Notes under the pieces: model-generated | Seen by the model: only the letters and a program-made list of their open reading frames with translations | Database searches by the model: none | Told to the model about the DNA's origin: nothing | Translations under genes and position numbers: made by a program | NCBI GenBank assembly: GCA_031316115.1 | Contig: JALDRC010000001.1 | Coordinates: 62,001 to 126,000 of the forward strand | DNA from: Nitrososphaeraceae archaeon | GTDB taxonomy: Archaea; Thermoproteota; Nitrososphaeria; Nitrososphaerales; Nitrososphaeraceae | DNA: 64,000 nt | Reading direction: 5' to 3' | Shown: positions 43,712-52,972 of the stretch, one piece after another | Layout: each line of letters starts with the position of its first letter | Numbering within the stretch: the stretch's first letter is position 1

Positions 43712-44702
43712 AACGAAAAAAGAGATGGAATCACAGGTTTTGACGGTTAATGATTTTATTGACGCTTCTCTGCTGGGAACACCCCAGGAACTGTATCGTG
43801 CATCTAGGCATTATATTCAAAGTGGTGGAAAACGTCTTCGACCTATAATGACGATAGTTTCATGCGAAATGTTTGGGGGTACAAAAGAGGATGCTCTACC
43901 GGCCGCATCAGCAGTAGAATTTATTCATAATTTTTCATTAGTCCATGACGACATAATGGATAATGACGATTTTAGACACGGTATTTCAACCGTCCACAAA
44001 ATCTTTGGATTACCTTTGGCTATACTTTCTGGAGATATTCTTTTTTCTAAGGCTTTTCAAATTTTATCTCACAATACTAATGATTTATTAAAAAAAGATT
44101 CATTAGTTGATATGCTTAGAAGACTATCTACTGCATGTATCGAGATCTGTGAAGGACAAGCACAAGACATGTATCTAACTAAATTGGAGTCCTTCCCTAT
44201 GGAAGATGAATATCTTAAAATGATTTCCAAAAAGACTGCAGCTCTCTTTGAAGTATCTTGTTCGCTTGGTGCACTTTCATCCAGGAATGTTTCAGATAAG
44301 GACGTACACAATTTAGCTCTATTTGGAAGAAATTCTGGAATAGCTTTTCAACTTATAGATGATTTGATAGGTATAAAAGGGGATTCTAAACAGACAGGTA
44401 AATCAGTGGGAAATGATGTAAGAGAAGGTAAGAAAACTTTTCCAATTCTTTTATCAATTAAAACTGTTGAACCAATTAAAAGAGAAAAGATTCTCAAAGT
44501 TTTCGGGAATAAATTTTGTAATAATTTGGATGTTGAGGAAGCAGTTAAAATAATTTCGTCTCTACAGATAGAAGAGACTGTTCGAACTGAGGCAATGAAA
44601 TATGTACAAAAAGCAGTTGATTCTGTTTCTAATTATGAAGAATCCCATTCCAAAAAGATGTTGTTGGATATTTTATTTTTCATTGTAAACAGGAGTAAGT
44701 AA
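43701..44702 (+). CDS. idsA: Geranylgeranyl/polyprenyl diphosphate synthase
   Basis: 333 residues. First Asp-rich motif LVHDDIMDNDDFRHG near residue 76, second QLIDDLIGIKGDSKQTGKSV near 222. GGKRLRPIMT near 39 binds IPP. It makes C20 (or longer) prenyl diphosphates for archaeal lipids and quinone tails. The ATG lies 11 bp inside the idi2 3' end, so translation is coupled. Confidence 0.93.
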   Translation: MDAETKKEMESQVLTVNDFIDASLLGTPQELYRASRHYIQSGGKRLRPIMTIVSCEMFGGTKEDALPAASAVEFIHNFSLVHDDIMDNDDFRHGISTVHKIFGLPLAILSGDILFSKAFQILSHNTNDLLKKDSLVDMLRRLSTACIEICEGQAQDMYLTKLESFPMEDEYLKMISKKTAALFEVSCSLGALSSRNVSDKDVHNLALFGRNSGIAFQLIDDLIGIKGDSKQTGKSVGNDVREGKKTFPILLSIKTVEPIKREKILKVFGNKFCNNLDVEEAVKIISSLQIEETVRTEAMKYVQKAVDSVSNYEESHSKKMLLDILFFIVNRSK

Positions 44703-44703
44703 G

Positions 44704-46431
44704 TTGGAATTTGATGATGAGCTATACAACAAAATAAAATTCATCATTTTGAAAAATTCATTAGATTATGAAAAAGCGCGAATTGAAACCGTGCTATCAA
44801 AACTAATATCTTCAAATCCGAATTTAAGGACAGACATCAAAAGAATTATACCGTATTTAAATAAAGAAATCGATAAAATCAACTCCTTAAGGAAAGAGGA
44901 CAAAATAGAATTATTAAAGAAAATGGATCAAAACTATGGGGTTTCTAAAGATAAGAAAAATATTAAAGATGGGTTTACTTTACCCCCTTTAATTAATGCC
45001 GAAAATGGACATGTAGTAACAAGATTCCCGCCAGAACCAAACGGTTATCCACATATTGGACATGCAAAGGCTGCAATCATAGATGAGGAATATGCAAGGC
45101 ATTATAATGGGAAATTTATTCTTAGATTTGATGATACAAACCCCCTCAACGAGCAGAGTGAATATTATGATGTCATATTAGAAGATCTTAATTGGTTAAA
45201 AATAAAACCAGATATTATTAAGAATACTTCAGATGATATTACATTGCTTCATAAATATGGACAAGAATTAATCAAGAATAACAGTGGGTATATTTGTACA
45301 TGTAAACCTGAAACTATTCACAAATTAAGATCGTCTGGAATTGAATGTGAATGTAGATTGAATTCCACCAATTCACTTGAAAAGATGGATAAATTTTTTA
45401 ACGGTTATTTTCACAAGAATGAAGCTATAGTTAGATTCAAGGGAGATATGAAAAACGATAACACCGCAATTAGAGATCCTACTCTTTTTAGAATTATAGA
45501 TACAGAACATCCTAGATTAGGTAGAAAAAATGTCATTTGGCCCACATATGATTTTGCTGCTCCAATTGAGGATAGTCTAGATGGGGTTACACATGCTTTA
45601 CGAACAAAAGAATACGAATTGAGAAATCAGTTATATCGAGAAATTTTAACCGCCCTAAATTTACGGATCCCAGAAGTTTTAGAGTTCTCTAGATTGGAAT
45701 TTGAAGGAATGCCAGTATCTAAGAGGAAAATAAAACCTTTAATCGTAAACAAACAAATTCATTCATGGGATGATCCTAGATTACCTACCTTGAAAGCCTT
45801 TAAAAAAAGAGGCTTTACTCCTGAAGCTATTCGAAAATTTGTGTTATCATTAGGTTTAACATTATCAGAAACAAAACCATCTATTGAGGTTCTTGAATCA
45901 TTTAATCGAAAAATAATTGATAGGGAAGCAATAAGACTTTTTTTTGTTAGGGATCCCTGGGAAATAACTTTAGAAAATTCGACAATTAAAGAAATTTTAT
46001 TACAGAATCATCCATCTCTAGAAATGGGTAGAAGAATTATAGTAGTCAAAGACAGCGTTTATATTTCGTCTGTAGATGCCAAGAATTTAACTAAAGGATC
46101 TGAAATACGCTTAATTGAGTTTTCTAACATTATTATAAACGAGATTGATCGTGAGAAAAAAGAATTAAAGTGTAAAATTACTAATAATATAATCAACAAA
46201 GACATCCCGAAAATTCAATGGGTATCAACGGAGAATTCTGTTCCCTATAAAATAGTTAAACCTCATATGTTATTTATTAATGATGATTTTAATCCAAATA
46301 GTCTGGAAATAATCACCGGATATGCAGAATCTTTTGTGTCTACTTTGTTAACTGATACCATGGTTCAATTTATAAGAGAGGGATTTTGCAGAATAGAGAA
46401 TAATAATACATCAATATTTGCGCATAAATAG
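44704..46431 (+). CDS. gltX: Glutamyl-tRNA synthetase, archaeal type
   Basis: 575 residues from TTG 1 bp after the idsA stop. HIGH motif as PPEPNGYPHIGHAKAAI near residue 105, KMSKS variant as EGMPVSKRKIKPL near 338. The approx. 100-residue N-terminal extension and the beta-barrel anticodon domain are those of archaeal/eukaryal GluRS, related to GlnRS. It charges tRNA-Glu, and probably tRNA-Gln as Glu for later amidation. Last gene of the cluster. Confidence 0.95.
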   Translation: MEFDDELYNKIKFIILKNSLDYEKARIETVLSKLISSNPNLRTDIKRIIPYLNKEIDKINSLRKEDKIELLKKMDQNYGVSKDKKNIKDGFTLPPLINAENGHVVTRFPPEPNGYPHIGHAKAAIIDEEYARHYNGKFILRFDDTNPLNEQSEYYDVILEDLNWLKIKPDIIKNTSDDITLLHKYGQELIKNNSGYICTCKPETIHKLRSSGIECECRLNSTNSLEKMDKFFNGYFHKNEAIVRFKGDMKNDNTAIRDPTLFRIIDTEHPRLGRKNVIWPTYDFAAPIEDSLDGVTHALRTKEYELRNQLYREILTALNLRIPEVLEFSRLEFEGMPVSKRKIKPLIVNKQIHSWDDPRLPTLKAFKKRGFTPEAIRKFVLSLGLTLSETKPSIEVLESFNRKIIDREAIRLFFVRDPWEITLENSTIKEILLQNHPSLEMGRRIIVVKDSVYISSVDAKNLTKGSEIRLIEFSNIIINEIDREKKELKCKITNNIINKDIPKIQWVSTENSVPYKIVKPHMLFINDDFNPNSLEIITGYAESFVSTLLTDTMVQFIREGFCRIENNNTSIFAHK

Positions 46432-46441
46432 GTGAAAAAAA

Positions 46442-47326
46442 ATGAAGATAGCTAGAATAAATCACAAGGAATTTGGGGAAACCTATGGATTAATTTCACC
46501 TGATTCAAATAAGATAATCACCAAGATAGAAATACAGGAACAGACCGGAATACCTATTCCTCAGAACATAAAGGAGTTTCTATTTGGAGATTGGATTAAG
46601 GAAGTGAGAAAATACGAAAATAAACTTAGATTTTCCTTGAGCATTCAAAAGGTAGAATTCCTTGCACCTTTACCCAACCCTAATAAAATTATGTGTTTAG
46701 CATTTAATTATCATGATCACGCAAAAGACGCAGGGTTAACACCATCATTAGAACCTGTTATATTTCTCAAACCTAGAACTGCTTTAAATGGTCCGTTTAA
46801 CGATATTCTTTGTCCTGGGAACGTTCAAAGATTAGACTATGAAGCTGAAATTGCTGTTGTGATTGGTAAAACTACTAAAAAAATAAAAGTAAATGATGCT
46901 ATGGATTCCATATTTGGGTATATGATATTTCATGATGTATCAGCTAGAGATATACAATTTAAGGATAAGCAATTCACTAGAGGAAAAAGCATTGATACTT
47001 TTGCTCCATGCGGGCCATGGATTACAACCAAAGAGGAAATTGAAGATCCTCAGAATTTAAGAATAATCACCAAAGTTAATGATGAAATTAGACAAAATTC
47101 ATCAAGCAGTAAAATGGTCATACCAATAGAGAAAATCATTACTAGTTTAAGTCAACTAATAACTCTTGAACCGGGGGATATTATTTCTACAGGTACTCCC
47201 GCTGGTGTTGCGATGTCTATGAATAATCCCAGGTATCTTAGCCATGACGACATAGTGGAAATAAATATAGAAAAGCTAGGCACCATAAAAAATAGAATTA
47301 GTTTTATCGATAAAGTCAATCTATAG
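46442..47326 (+). CDS. Fumarylacetoacetate hydrolase-fold protein
   Basis: 294 residues. The C-terminal FAH domain shows KIMCLAFNYHDHAKDAG, then RLDYEAEIAVVIGKTTKKI with metal ligands Glu/Glu, GYMIFHDVSARDIQFKDKQF, and TGTPAGVAMSMN at the active site. The N-terminal 70 residues form the usual small domain. Such enzymes are acylpyruvases, 2-keto-acid hydrolases or oxaloacetate decarboxylases; the substrate is not determinable. It follows gltX by 10 bp and overlaps the convergent gene by 6 bp. Confidence 0.85.
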   Translation: MKIARINHKEFGETYGLISPDSNKIITKIEIQEQTGIPIPQNIKEFLFGDWIKEVRKYENKLRFSLSIQKVEFLAPLPNPNKIMCLAFNYHDHAKDAGLTPSLEPVIFLKPRTALNGPFNDILCPGNVQRLDYEAEIAVVIGKTTKKIKVNDAMDSIFGYMIFHDVSARDIQFKDKQFTRGKSIDTFAPCGPWITTKEEIEDPQNLRIITKVNDEIRQNSSSSKMVIPIEKIITSLSQLITLEPGDIISTGTPAGVAMSMNNPRYLSHDDIVEINIEKLGTIKNRISFIDKVNL

Positions 47327-47620
47327 CTTTTTACCATGTTCATATTTTTCTATTAAATGATTCAATTTGATAACTTTCATTTCTAGCTCCTTTGAGTAAT
47401 ATTCAAAGGATTTAGCTAATTTTCCTCGCACGTTAGATAATTGGATGGAGGTATTTAATACATCTAAACAAGATTCAATAGATCTATCCGTTGCAAAAGT
47501 ATTCATTTTAATTTTAAAGAGTTCAACAAGTTTTTTTTGCTCAAGCTTTTGTTCGTTGATAGAATTAACTATATCATTATTTAACTCAGAATTAGAATCT
47601 TTATTTGACCAATTTACCAT
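47321..47620 (-). CDS. Small helical hypothetical protein (99 aa)
   Basis: Begins MVNWSNKDSNSELNNDIVNS and is almost entirely helical, with SCLDVLNTSIQLSNVRGKLA and KELEMKVIKLNHLIEKYEHG segments giving coiled-coil periodicity. No family recognised. It is convergent with the FAH-fold gene and overlaps it by 6 bp, and divergent from the FAD/NAD(P) reductase at 47723, sharing a 100-bp promoter region with it. Confidence 0.5.
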   Translation of the reverse strand: MVNWSNKDSNSELNNDIVNSINEQKLEQKKLVELFKIKMNTFATDRSIESCLDVLNTSIQLSNVRGKLAKSFEYYSKELEMKVIKLNHLIEKYEHGKKL

Positions 47621-47683
47621 TCAAGTAATATTATTAGAAAACAATATTTTTGTTTTGGAAAACGACTTTTAATTTCTAGAAGA

Positions 47684-47697
47684 AGACATAAATACTA
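47684..47697 (+). promoter_or_regulatory. TATA-like promoter of the 47723 oxidoreductase
   Basis: AGACATAAATACTA at 47684-47697 is centred about 32 bp before the ATG at 47723, in a region divergent to the 99-residue gene. A plausible basal promoter giving a very short leader. No Shine-Dalgarno sequence is present. Confidence 0.35.
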
Positions 47698-47722
47698 CGA
47701 ATGGATATTCACGATAGTATTT

Positions 47723-48565
47723 ATGGTAGTTGAAAACAAAGCCACAGTATCATTTATTCGAATTTTAAAGGAAGATCTTTCTATTATGCGTATAAAACCA
47801 AATGATGGTCCAGTCCCAGATTTTAAGGCAGGTCAATTCGTGACCCTTGCTCATATGAATCCTACAGAGGGAAAAATGGTCAGAAGAGCATATTCTATAG
47901 CATCAAATCCTGAACAAAAAAAATTTTTTGAGTTGCTCATAAGGTGGGTTAGGAAACCACTTCCTGGAAGATTAACAACTCAATTATTTAATAAAAAAGA
48001 GGGGGAAGAAATTAGTTGGATAAAGCCAACGGGAATTTTTACAATAAACGACAAAATGGCTGATGGATCCCCTGATAATAGAAGACTTGTCTTGATAGGA
48101 GGAGGAACAGGATTAGCTCCATTTATTTCCTATACTCTCCATCTAAAAGCGATTAATAGCAAAAGAGAGATAGTTGTTTTACATGGGGCCAGTTATGTAG
48201 ATGAATTAAGCTATAGAGAATTACTCACAGATCTTGAGGAAGAGAGTTTAGATAAGGGAAAAGATAACTGGAATTTTAGATATCGTGCCAGTATAAGTAG
48301 ACCACAAGAATCATTCAATAGATCATGGGGAGGACAAAAAGGAAGAGTAGAATCATTTTTAAGACCAAAACCAGGCAGGGATATTTCACCTCTCGAAGAA
48401 TTAGTAGGGGAAAAGATTACTACTGAAAACACTTCCTTTTATGTTTGTGGATGGCAAGGAACTGTTGACGGGGTTCTTGATTATCTTGTTCCAAAAGGGT
48501 TTGTAACAGATAGACAGAAAAGATCGGATGGAAATTACGACGTAAAATTCGAATCTTATGGCTAA
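47723..48565 (+). CDS. Ferredoxin-NADP reductase-like FAD/NAD(P) oxidoreductase
   Basis: 280 residues. FAD-binding RxYS motif in MVRRAYSIASNPEQ near residue 55, NAD(P)-binding GGGTGLAPFISYTLHL near 127, and a C-terminal YVCGWQGTVDGVL. This matches bacterial-type FpR reductases, which exchange electrons between NADPH and ferredoxin/flavodoxin. It may connect NAD(P)H to the ferredoxin-fed Complex I of this genome (inference). A 109-residue gene follows after 28 bp. Confidence 0.88.
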   Translation: MVVENKATVSFIRILKEDLSIMRIKPNDGPVPDFKAGQFVTLAHMNPTEGKMVRRAYSIASNPEQKKFFELLIRWVRKPLPGRLTTQLFNKKEGEEISWIKPTGIFTINDKMADGSPDNRRLVLIGGGTGLAPFISYTLHLKAINSKREIVVLHGASYVDELSYRELLTDLEEESLDKGKDNWNFRYRASISRPQESFNRSWGGQKGRVESFLRPKPGRDISPLEELVGEKITTENTSFYVCGWQGTVDGVLDYLVPKGFVTDRQKRSDGNYDVKFESYG

Positions 48566-48593
48566 TTTTTTTCTATTTTAGGATATTTTAAAA

Positions 48594-48923
48594 ATGAGAT
48601 TTGAATATGAGGAATTTGCTTCCGTAAACGATCTTTTCCTGTATATAGCTTCTATCGCCCCATATATGAAACAACTATTACCCATTACAAGTTATAGAGG
48701 TTATTTGTTTTCATTATTACCAATATCACAGTTTTCTACTGATCATCTTATGATGGTCTATACCACTGATGAGATCAAAGGTTATTTGTTAGAATTTGAT
48801 CTTTCATCAAAAACGCATAAAACTGTTCAATCAGTAGATAGGGCAGATAAAAATTACTTTGTGATATTAAAACCAAAATCTGCAACTCTTGCAGACAAGG
48901 CAATAGATAACTTAAAAATTTAA
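48594..48923 (+). CDS. Hypothetical protein (109 aa)
   Basis: Begins MRFEYEEFASVNDLFLYIAS. A mixed alpha/beta protein with ITSYRGYLFSLLPISQFSTD and KGYLLEFDLSSKTHKTVQSV segments. No motif recognised. It is 28 bp downstream of the ferredoxin reductase-like gene on the same strand and is probably in the same transcript. Confidence 0.55.
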   Translation: MRFEYEEFASVNDLFLYIASIAPYMKQLLPITSYRGYLFSLLPISQFSTDHLMMVYTTDEIKGYLLEFDLSSKTHKTVQSVDRADKNYFVILKPKSATLADKAIDNLKI

Positions 48924-48977
48924 AATTCTTTAATTAGATTACTTAATTTTTTGAGTTGTATTTAATCCCAATTAAGA

Positions 48978-49270
48978 ATAACTTAACAAAATAGATTTAG
49001 CTGTGATTGTACTATTTGGAATATAATGAAATTAGAATATATCAAATAAACTGAACACCTACATGTAATATATTAGTTGTATATTTAAATTTGGTCTCGA
49101 CCCTCTAAATAACACCAAGATATTGAAACTGTCTAGAAATCGAAAATAGGGGTTTGTTGGAGTTTGGAACTGGATTGATCTAAACATTATAAGTTCATTG
49201 CATATTTACATGAGAAAAAAAGAAGCTTCCAAATAATTATAAAAGAAACCTCTTATGAATAGCATCTTTA
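48978..49270 (+). mobile_element. Heavily decayed relic of the IS6/IS240-type element
   Basis: Aligns with the 5' half of the IS copy at 62468-63175. Shared blocks include TTAGCTGTGA...TACTATTTGGA near 48997, TACATGTAATATATTAG near 49060, GGAGTTTGGAACTGGATTGA near 49160 (transposase WNWI region) and TTCATTGCATATTTACATGA near 49193. All frames carry stops. It is the oldest-looking of four relics of this element in the window, and the rest of 48924-49481 holds nothing else. Confidence 0.55.
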
Positions 49271-49481
49271 AAGATCCAAGACTTTGAGATCGTTCAAAAG
49301 TACAGTCAAAAAAATAGATCCGGATTTATTCTTTTTGAAATCCTTTTATTCTTTTCAGTTATAAAATAAACTGAAAAATTCTCAGTTCCTTAACTGGGTT
49401 ATGATCTATTTAATTTTATATTCCATCTGATTATGTATTAAAAATATCATGTTTCAATAAAAGGATAGAAAAATCTTAGTA

Positions 49482-51059
49482 TCACAATTTTGGAGGAAGC
49501 TGTGCCGTAACTGAACGTTCTCTGGAATATTTAGCAATGATATCTTCTGGTAATTTTCCATCAAAAATATTTTTAGCTAATCCTCTAAGGTATCTCATTA
49601 TCGCCCATGTCCCAAATTTAATTAAGCCTGCCATAAAAATTTTCATAGGAGGGGCATAAGACTTGTTCCTAATAATTATAGGTATAATATCATTTATTAC
49701 TCGAAGATTATTCTGCCAGCACTTCCAAAAAAGTGTAAACTGAGCTTCATTCAGGTTCCCGAAATGCATAGAATTTTTCTCAGAAAAATCTTGGTATAAT
49801 AACGGAGCAACCAATCCTCTCATATTCATTTGTTTAAAGTCTTCTATAAGATCAATTGTATATTGTGTTTCATCAGGTGTTTCATCCGGCCAACCTATTA
49901 TTAGAGTTAATGCAGGAAACCAATGATTATTATTCAAGATCTTACATCCTTCTCTTACTACTGCTCCCCATTCTTCGGGTTGAAATGGTTTTGTTTTAAC
50001 CCCTAAATGCTTTTTTACCATTCTTGGAGCAACTGTTTCCACACCTAAATTAGTCGCAAGCCATCTGCCACTATGCTCCATGTCGTTAATAGTAGAAAGA
50101 TGTTTGATCAAGTCAGGCGAAGAAGAAACGGCAGAAAGAGTCATGTGAGTAGTACCTACAAAATTAGCACCAACAGATTTAAGTCCTTTCCATAAGTCCA
50201 CAATAGCGTCCGCATTGGGAATAAAATCTTTATTGTCACATCCGTATAAGAGCATTTCATCAGACTGAAGCCAGATAGAATCAAATCCATAATTTAGATT
50301 AATTTTCGCTTCTTCTTGTAATCTCTCTAGTGGAATATCTTTTTTAGATCTTTTATTTACATCGCAGAAGTCACAACCTCTTCCGCAACCCCTCATGGCT
50401 TCTATAAGTGAATTAATTGTCGGTCCTTTAATTCGAGGAATATTATCTATATTACGAACAAATGTGTGTAATAATTCAGGTGCATCGCCACTTTCCAAAT
50501 CATGAAATAAATCCAAAGCTAACTCGTCAGCTTCACCAATTACGACTGTATCTATTCCATGTATTTTCATTCGATCAGGTTTTGCCAATTCCCAAGCCCC
50601 GTTACCACCTACGACCACCTTAAAGTTGTATTTTTTTTTCAATTGAATGATTGATGCACACATTTTTTTGAATTTCATTGCTACATATGATAATTTTTCA
50701 GGAGACATTGTAGTAGTGACTGGGGCCATACCTAATGGATCCATTACGTTTATACCAACAACTTTAGTCCCTTCACCCACACATTTATTTAATAAATCAG
50801 GATGAGAAAGGAAAATATCTTGGCGATCATATTCTTGTAATAATGCGCTTTCAATACGTCGTAAACCGCATTGGGCAACTTTAACCTCTCCGGTGTTTCT
50901 ATCTGTTTCAACAGAAGGACAAAAGAGTTTGTCGAAAACAAACTCGGGAACTAATTCATATGGTCCACATGCTATAAAACCATAAAGAAAATTCCCTCTG
51001 TAATTAGTCATTAAACTTCTATCAGCAGTTAACACTATTCGTTTGCCAGAAAAGGTCAA
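49482..51059 (-). CDS. B12-binding radical SAM protein
   Basis: 525 residues from a TTG start; no ATG is in frame upstream. The N-terminal 190 residues form a B12-binding-like Rossmann domain (VVGINVMDPLGMAPVTT, VVVGGNGAWEL). The radical SAM cluster is MRGCGRGCDFCDVNKR near residue 225. A C-terminal membrane-associating helical part (KSYAPPMKIFMAGLIKFGTW) follows. Domain order resembles archaeal lipid-modifying radical SAM enzymes such as GDGT ring synthases, so a lipid substrate is possible; that is inference only. It is isolated, with TATA-like ATATATAA near 51100. Confidence 0.8.
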   Translation of the reverse strand: MTFSGKRIVLTADRSLMTNYRGNFLYGFIACGPYELVPEFVFDKLFCPSVETDRNTGEVKVAQCGLRRIESALLQEYDRQDIFLSHPDLLNKCVGEGTKVVGINVMDPLGMAPVTTTMSPEKLSYVAMKFKKMCASIIQLKKKYNFKVVVGGNGAWELAKPDRMKIHGIDTVVIGEADELALDLFHDLESGDAPELLHTFVRNIDNIPRIKGPTINSLIEAMRGCGRGCDFCDVNKRSKKDIPLERLQEEAKINLNYGFDSIWLQSDEMLLYGCDNKDFIPNADAIVDLWKGLKSVGANFVGTTHMTLSAVSSSPDLIKHLSTINDMEHSGRWLATNLGVETVAPRMVKKHLGVKTKPFQPEEWGAVVREGCKILNNNHWFPALTLIIGWPDETPDETQYTIDLIEDFKQMNMRGLVAPLLYQDFSEKNSMHFGNLNEAQFTLFWKCWQNNLRVINDIIPIIIRNKSYAPPMKIFMAGLIKFGTWAIMRYLRGLAKNIFDGKLPEDIIAKYSRERSVTAQLPPKL

Positions 51060-51141
51060 TACTATAGCCTCGTAAAAAATGCATTTAGAATCATATATAA
51101 ATTTATTATCATAAACTTACGAGTATTTGGTGTAGGGTTTT

Positions 51142-51564
51142 TTAGTAAAATCCTTTATCATGACCCATTAGCATGATTGATTTTAATTGCTTTCGATTCA
51201 AATAGTTGAGAGCATCTGAAAAGGTAGCCCATATGTAATCGTCATGTTCATTGGAAAGGGTAATATCACGAATATTTGTAGTTGCATAGTAGAAACTAAC
51301 CTCCTTACGTGATTTCACACCTTCCCCTTTGAAAAAAGAATATCTTATTCTACCAACAAAGGACAAGATATTTAGCGAATTTATTCCTGTTTCTTCAAAT
51401 ACTTCTCTAAATAGTGTTTGAATCTCTGTTTCTCCATCTTCTTTATGACCTTGTGGAAAACCCCAGTATCCTCTACGATTTCGTAGTAAAAGAAATTCTG
51501 GTTCTTTTTTATTTACAGAGGTCTGATATTTTATGACCGCTCCTACAGATTTTTCTATATTCAC
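51142..51564 (-). CDS. NUDIX hydrolase
   Basis: 140 residues. The NUDIX box is GHKEDGETEIQTLFREVFEE then TGI, matching GX5EX7REUXEEXGU. The N-terminal FLLLRNRRGYWGFPQGH resembles diadenosine tetraphosphate (Ap4A) hydrolases. It removes nucleoside diphosphate-linked compounds such as Ap4A from the cytoplasm. Single gene next to tRNA-Ala in divergent orientation. Confidence 0.9.
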   Translation of the reverse strand: MNIEKSVGAVIKYQTSVNKKEPEFLLLRNRRGYWGFPQGHKEDGETEIQTLFREVFEETGINSLNILSFVGRIRYSFFKGEGVKSRKEVSFYYATTNIRDITLSNEHDDYIWATFSDALNYLNRKQLKSIMLMGHDKGFY

Positions 51565-51649
51565 ACTACGTTAATTTTTTATCAAATAGAATTATAATAT
51601 TGTTTCTTAAAAAGATTAATATCTATTTATTTTCATCTTTCAAATGGAA

Positions 51650-51723
51650 GGGCCGGTCGTCTAGTCTGGTAGGATACGGCATTGGCATTGCTGAGACCGT
51701 GGGTTCAAATCCCACCCGGTCCA
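51650..51723 (+). tRNA. tRNA-Ala(GGC)
   Basis: Acceptor GGGCCGG pairs with CCGGTCC and includes the G3-U70 pair that marks alanine tRNA. Anticodon stem CGGCA/TGCTG with loop TTGGCAT gives GGC. T arm GTGGG/CCCAC with TTCAAAT. Discriminator A at 51723. No intron and no encoded CCA (the genomic CC belongs to the stem). Confidence 0.93.
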
Positions 51724-51769
51724 TTTAATTCAAATAAAAGGAATATCTCATTAAAATTGTTATAATTAC

Positions 51770-52468
51770 TTGTATTTTGTAAATTGGGAAAGAGAGATAA
51801 AAAAAATTAAGATTAAAGGGAAAGATTTCGTTGTAAAGAAGAATAAACGCTTTAAGACAATAAGAGAGTTCATCTTGGTATTTATTTTCATGATGATATC
51901 CATAGTTTCGGCTCATCCATGCAGCCCACCCCAAATAGGAAATAAAATAATTGAAAATGAGAGTTATCAAAATAGAGAAAAATTAAATACAATAGGAATC
52001 AAAACCCCTAAACTTCTTTCTATTTCTAATTCCGAGATTGTTGAAGAATATTTACCCTACGGAAATCTATATGAATATTTTCTTACCAATACTGACGTGA
52101 AACTGGCTAGGAGAGCTGGGATTATAACAGGTATTTTACATAAGGAAGGTTTTACTTTCATTGATAATAAGAGTCAGAATTACTTAATTAAAGATAATGA
52201 TCTCATAAGAATAGATATTGGTCTAATGCATAAGAATATCTCTCTTTTTGCAAGGAGTATGGATATAGGTTCTTTTTTGGCCAGTATTTTAGACCTAGAA
52301 TCAACAAAATACCACCAAATTGAAGAGGAGTTTTTGAAAGGTTATATGAAAACAACCGGCACAATTACTCCTTATTTATCTGTAATTTTGAGAAATGTTT
52401 TGGCACTTGGTTTTGTGTCAAATTATCAAAAGATGGTTAAAAATATGGTTAAAAAGTCTTATAATTAA
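51770..52468 (+). CDS. Kinase-fold protein (Bud32/RIO-like)
   Basis: 232 residues, TTG start 47 bp after tRNA-Ala. The C-terminal half has the kinase catalytic features GFTFIDNKSQNYLI (Asp and Asn) and IRIDIGLM (DFG variant as DIG), like Bud32, RIO or sugar kinases. The N-terminal lobe contains IKGKDFVVKK (candidate Lys), a hydrophobic stretch FILVFIFMMISIVSAH and ENESYQNREKLNTIGIKTPK. It lacks a usual P-loop. Function unknown: protein, lipid or glycan kinase. Start uncertain. Convergent with the 127-residue gene, overlap 4 bp. Confidence 0.65.
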   Translation: MYFVNWEREIKKIKIKGKDFVVKKNKRFKTIREFILVFIFMMISIVSAHPCSPPQIGNKIIENESYQNREKLNTIGIKTPKLLSISNSEIVEEYLPYGNLYEYFLTNTDVKLARRAGIITGILHKEGFTFIDNKSQNYLIKDNDLIRIDIGLMHKNISLFARSMDIGSFLASILDLESTKYHQIEEEFLKGYMKTTGTITPYLSVILRNVLALGFVSNYQKMVKNMVKKSYN

Positions 52469-52848
52469 AGCGGTGGGAGTTCTTTTTTTTTATCAAATCC
52501 TCCAGATCCAAATTTACAATAAAAACACTGATCTGATTGCATATAAGGAATTCTTTGAATTACGATAGCTCCTAATTTTAATGCAAATTTTGTAATTAAT
52601 CTATGCTTAAATGGCATTGAAGGGATTACTTCTTTGAAATATACATCATAATGGTCAGGACAAAATTTTAAAGTTATTTGAGCTCGTGGTTTATTTGAGC
52701 TCTTGGATTCATTTATGGTTTTAGTTAGTTGGATCTGTTCCCTAATGTATTCATGTTTGGGACAGGGACAATCCTTTCCTAACGGATGTTTATATGCAGG
52801 TACATTTTTCCAATCAAAATTTGGAAAATTCTTCTCAAAATCATCCAT
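52465..52848 (-). CDS. Cys-rich hypothetical protein (127 aa)
   Basis: Begins MDDFEKNFPNFDWKNVPAYK. Cysteine clusters GKDCPCPKHEY near residue 25 and DQCFYCKFG near 105, plus KFCPDHYDVYF in the middle, suggest metal binding. The family is unknown to me, although the pattern looks conserved in thaumarchaea. It is divergent from the coiled-coil gene at 52973 with 124 bp of shared upstream DNA. Confidence 0.55.
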   Translation of the reverse strand: MDDFEKNFPNFDWKNVPAYKHPLGKDCPCPKHEYIREQIQLTKTINESKSSNKPRAQITLKFCPDHYDVYFKEVIPSMPFKHRLITKFALKLGAIVIQRIPYMQSDQCFYCKFGSGGFDKKKELPPL

Positions 52849-52972
52849 TCTTGAATATATAGGAAGTTATATCATATAAATTATCGGTTGTTGAAGCGAC
52901 ATCGGTTGTTAATTCATATAAAACAATGGTAAAAATATATATTTTTGATGATTTATAAAATCTCAAAGCGGC

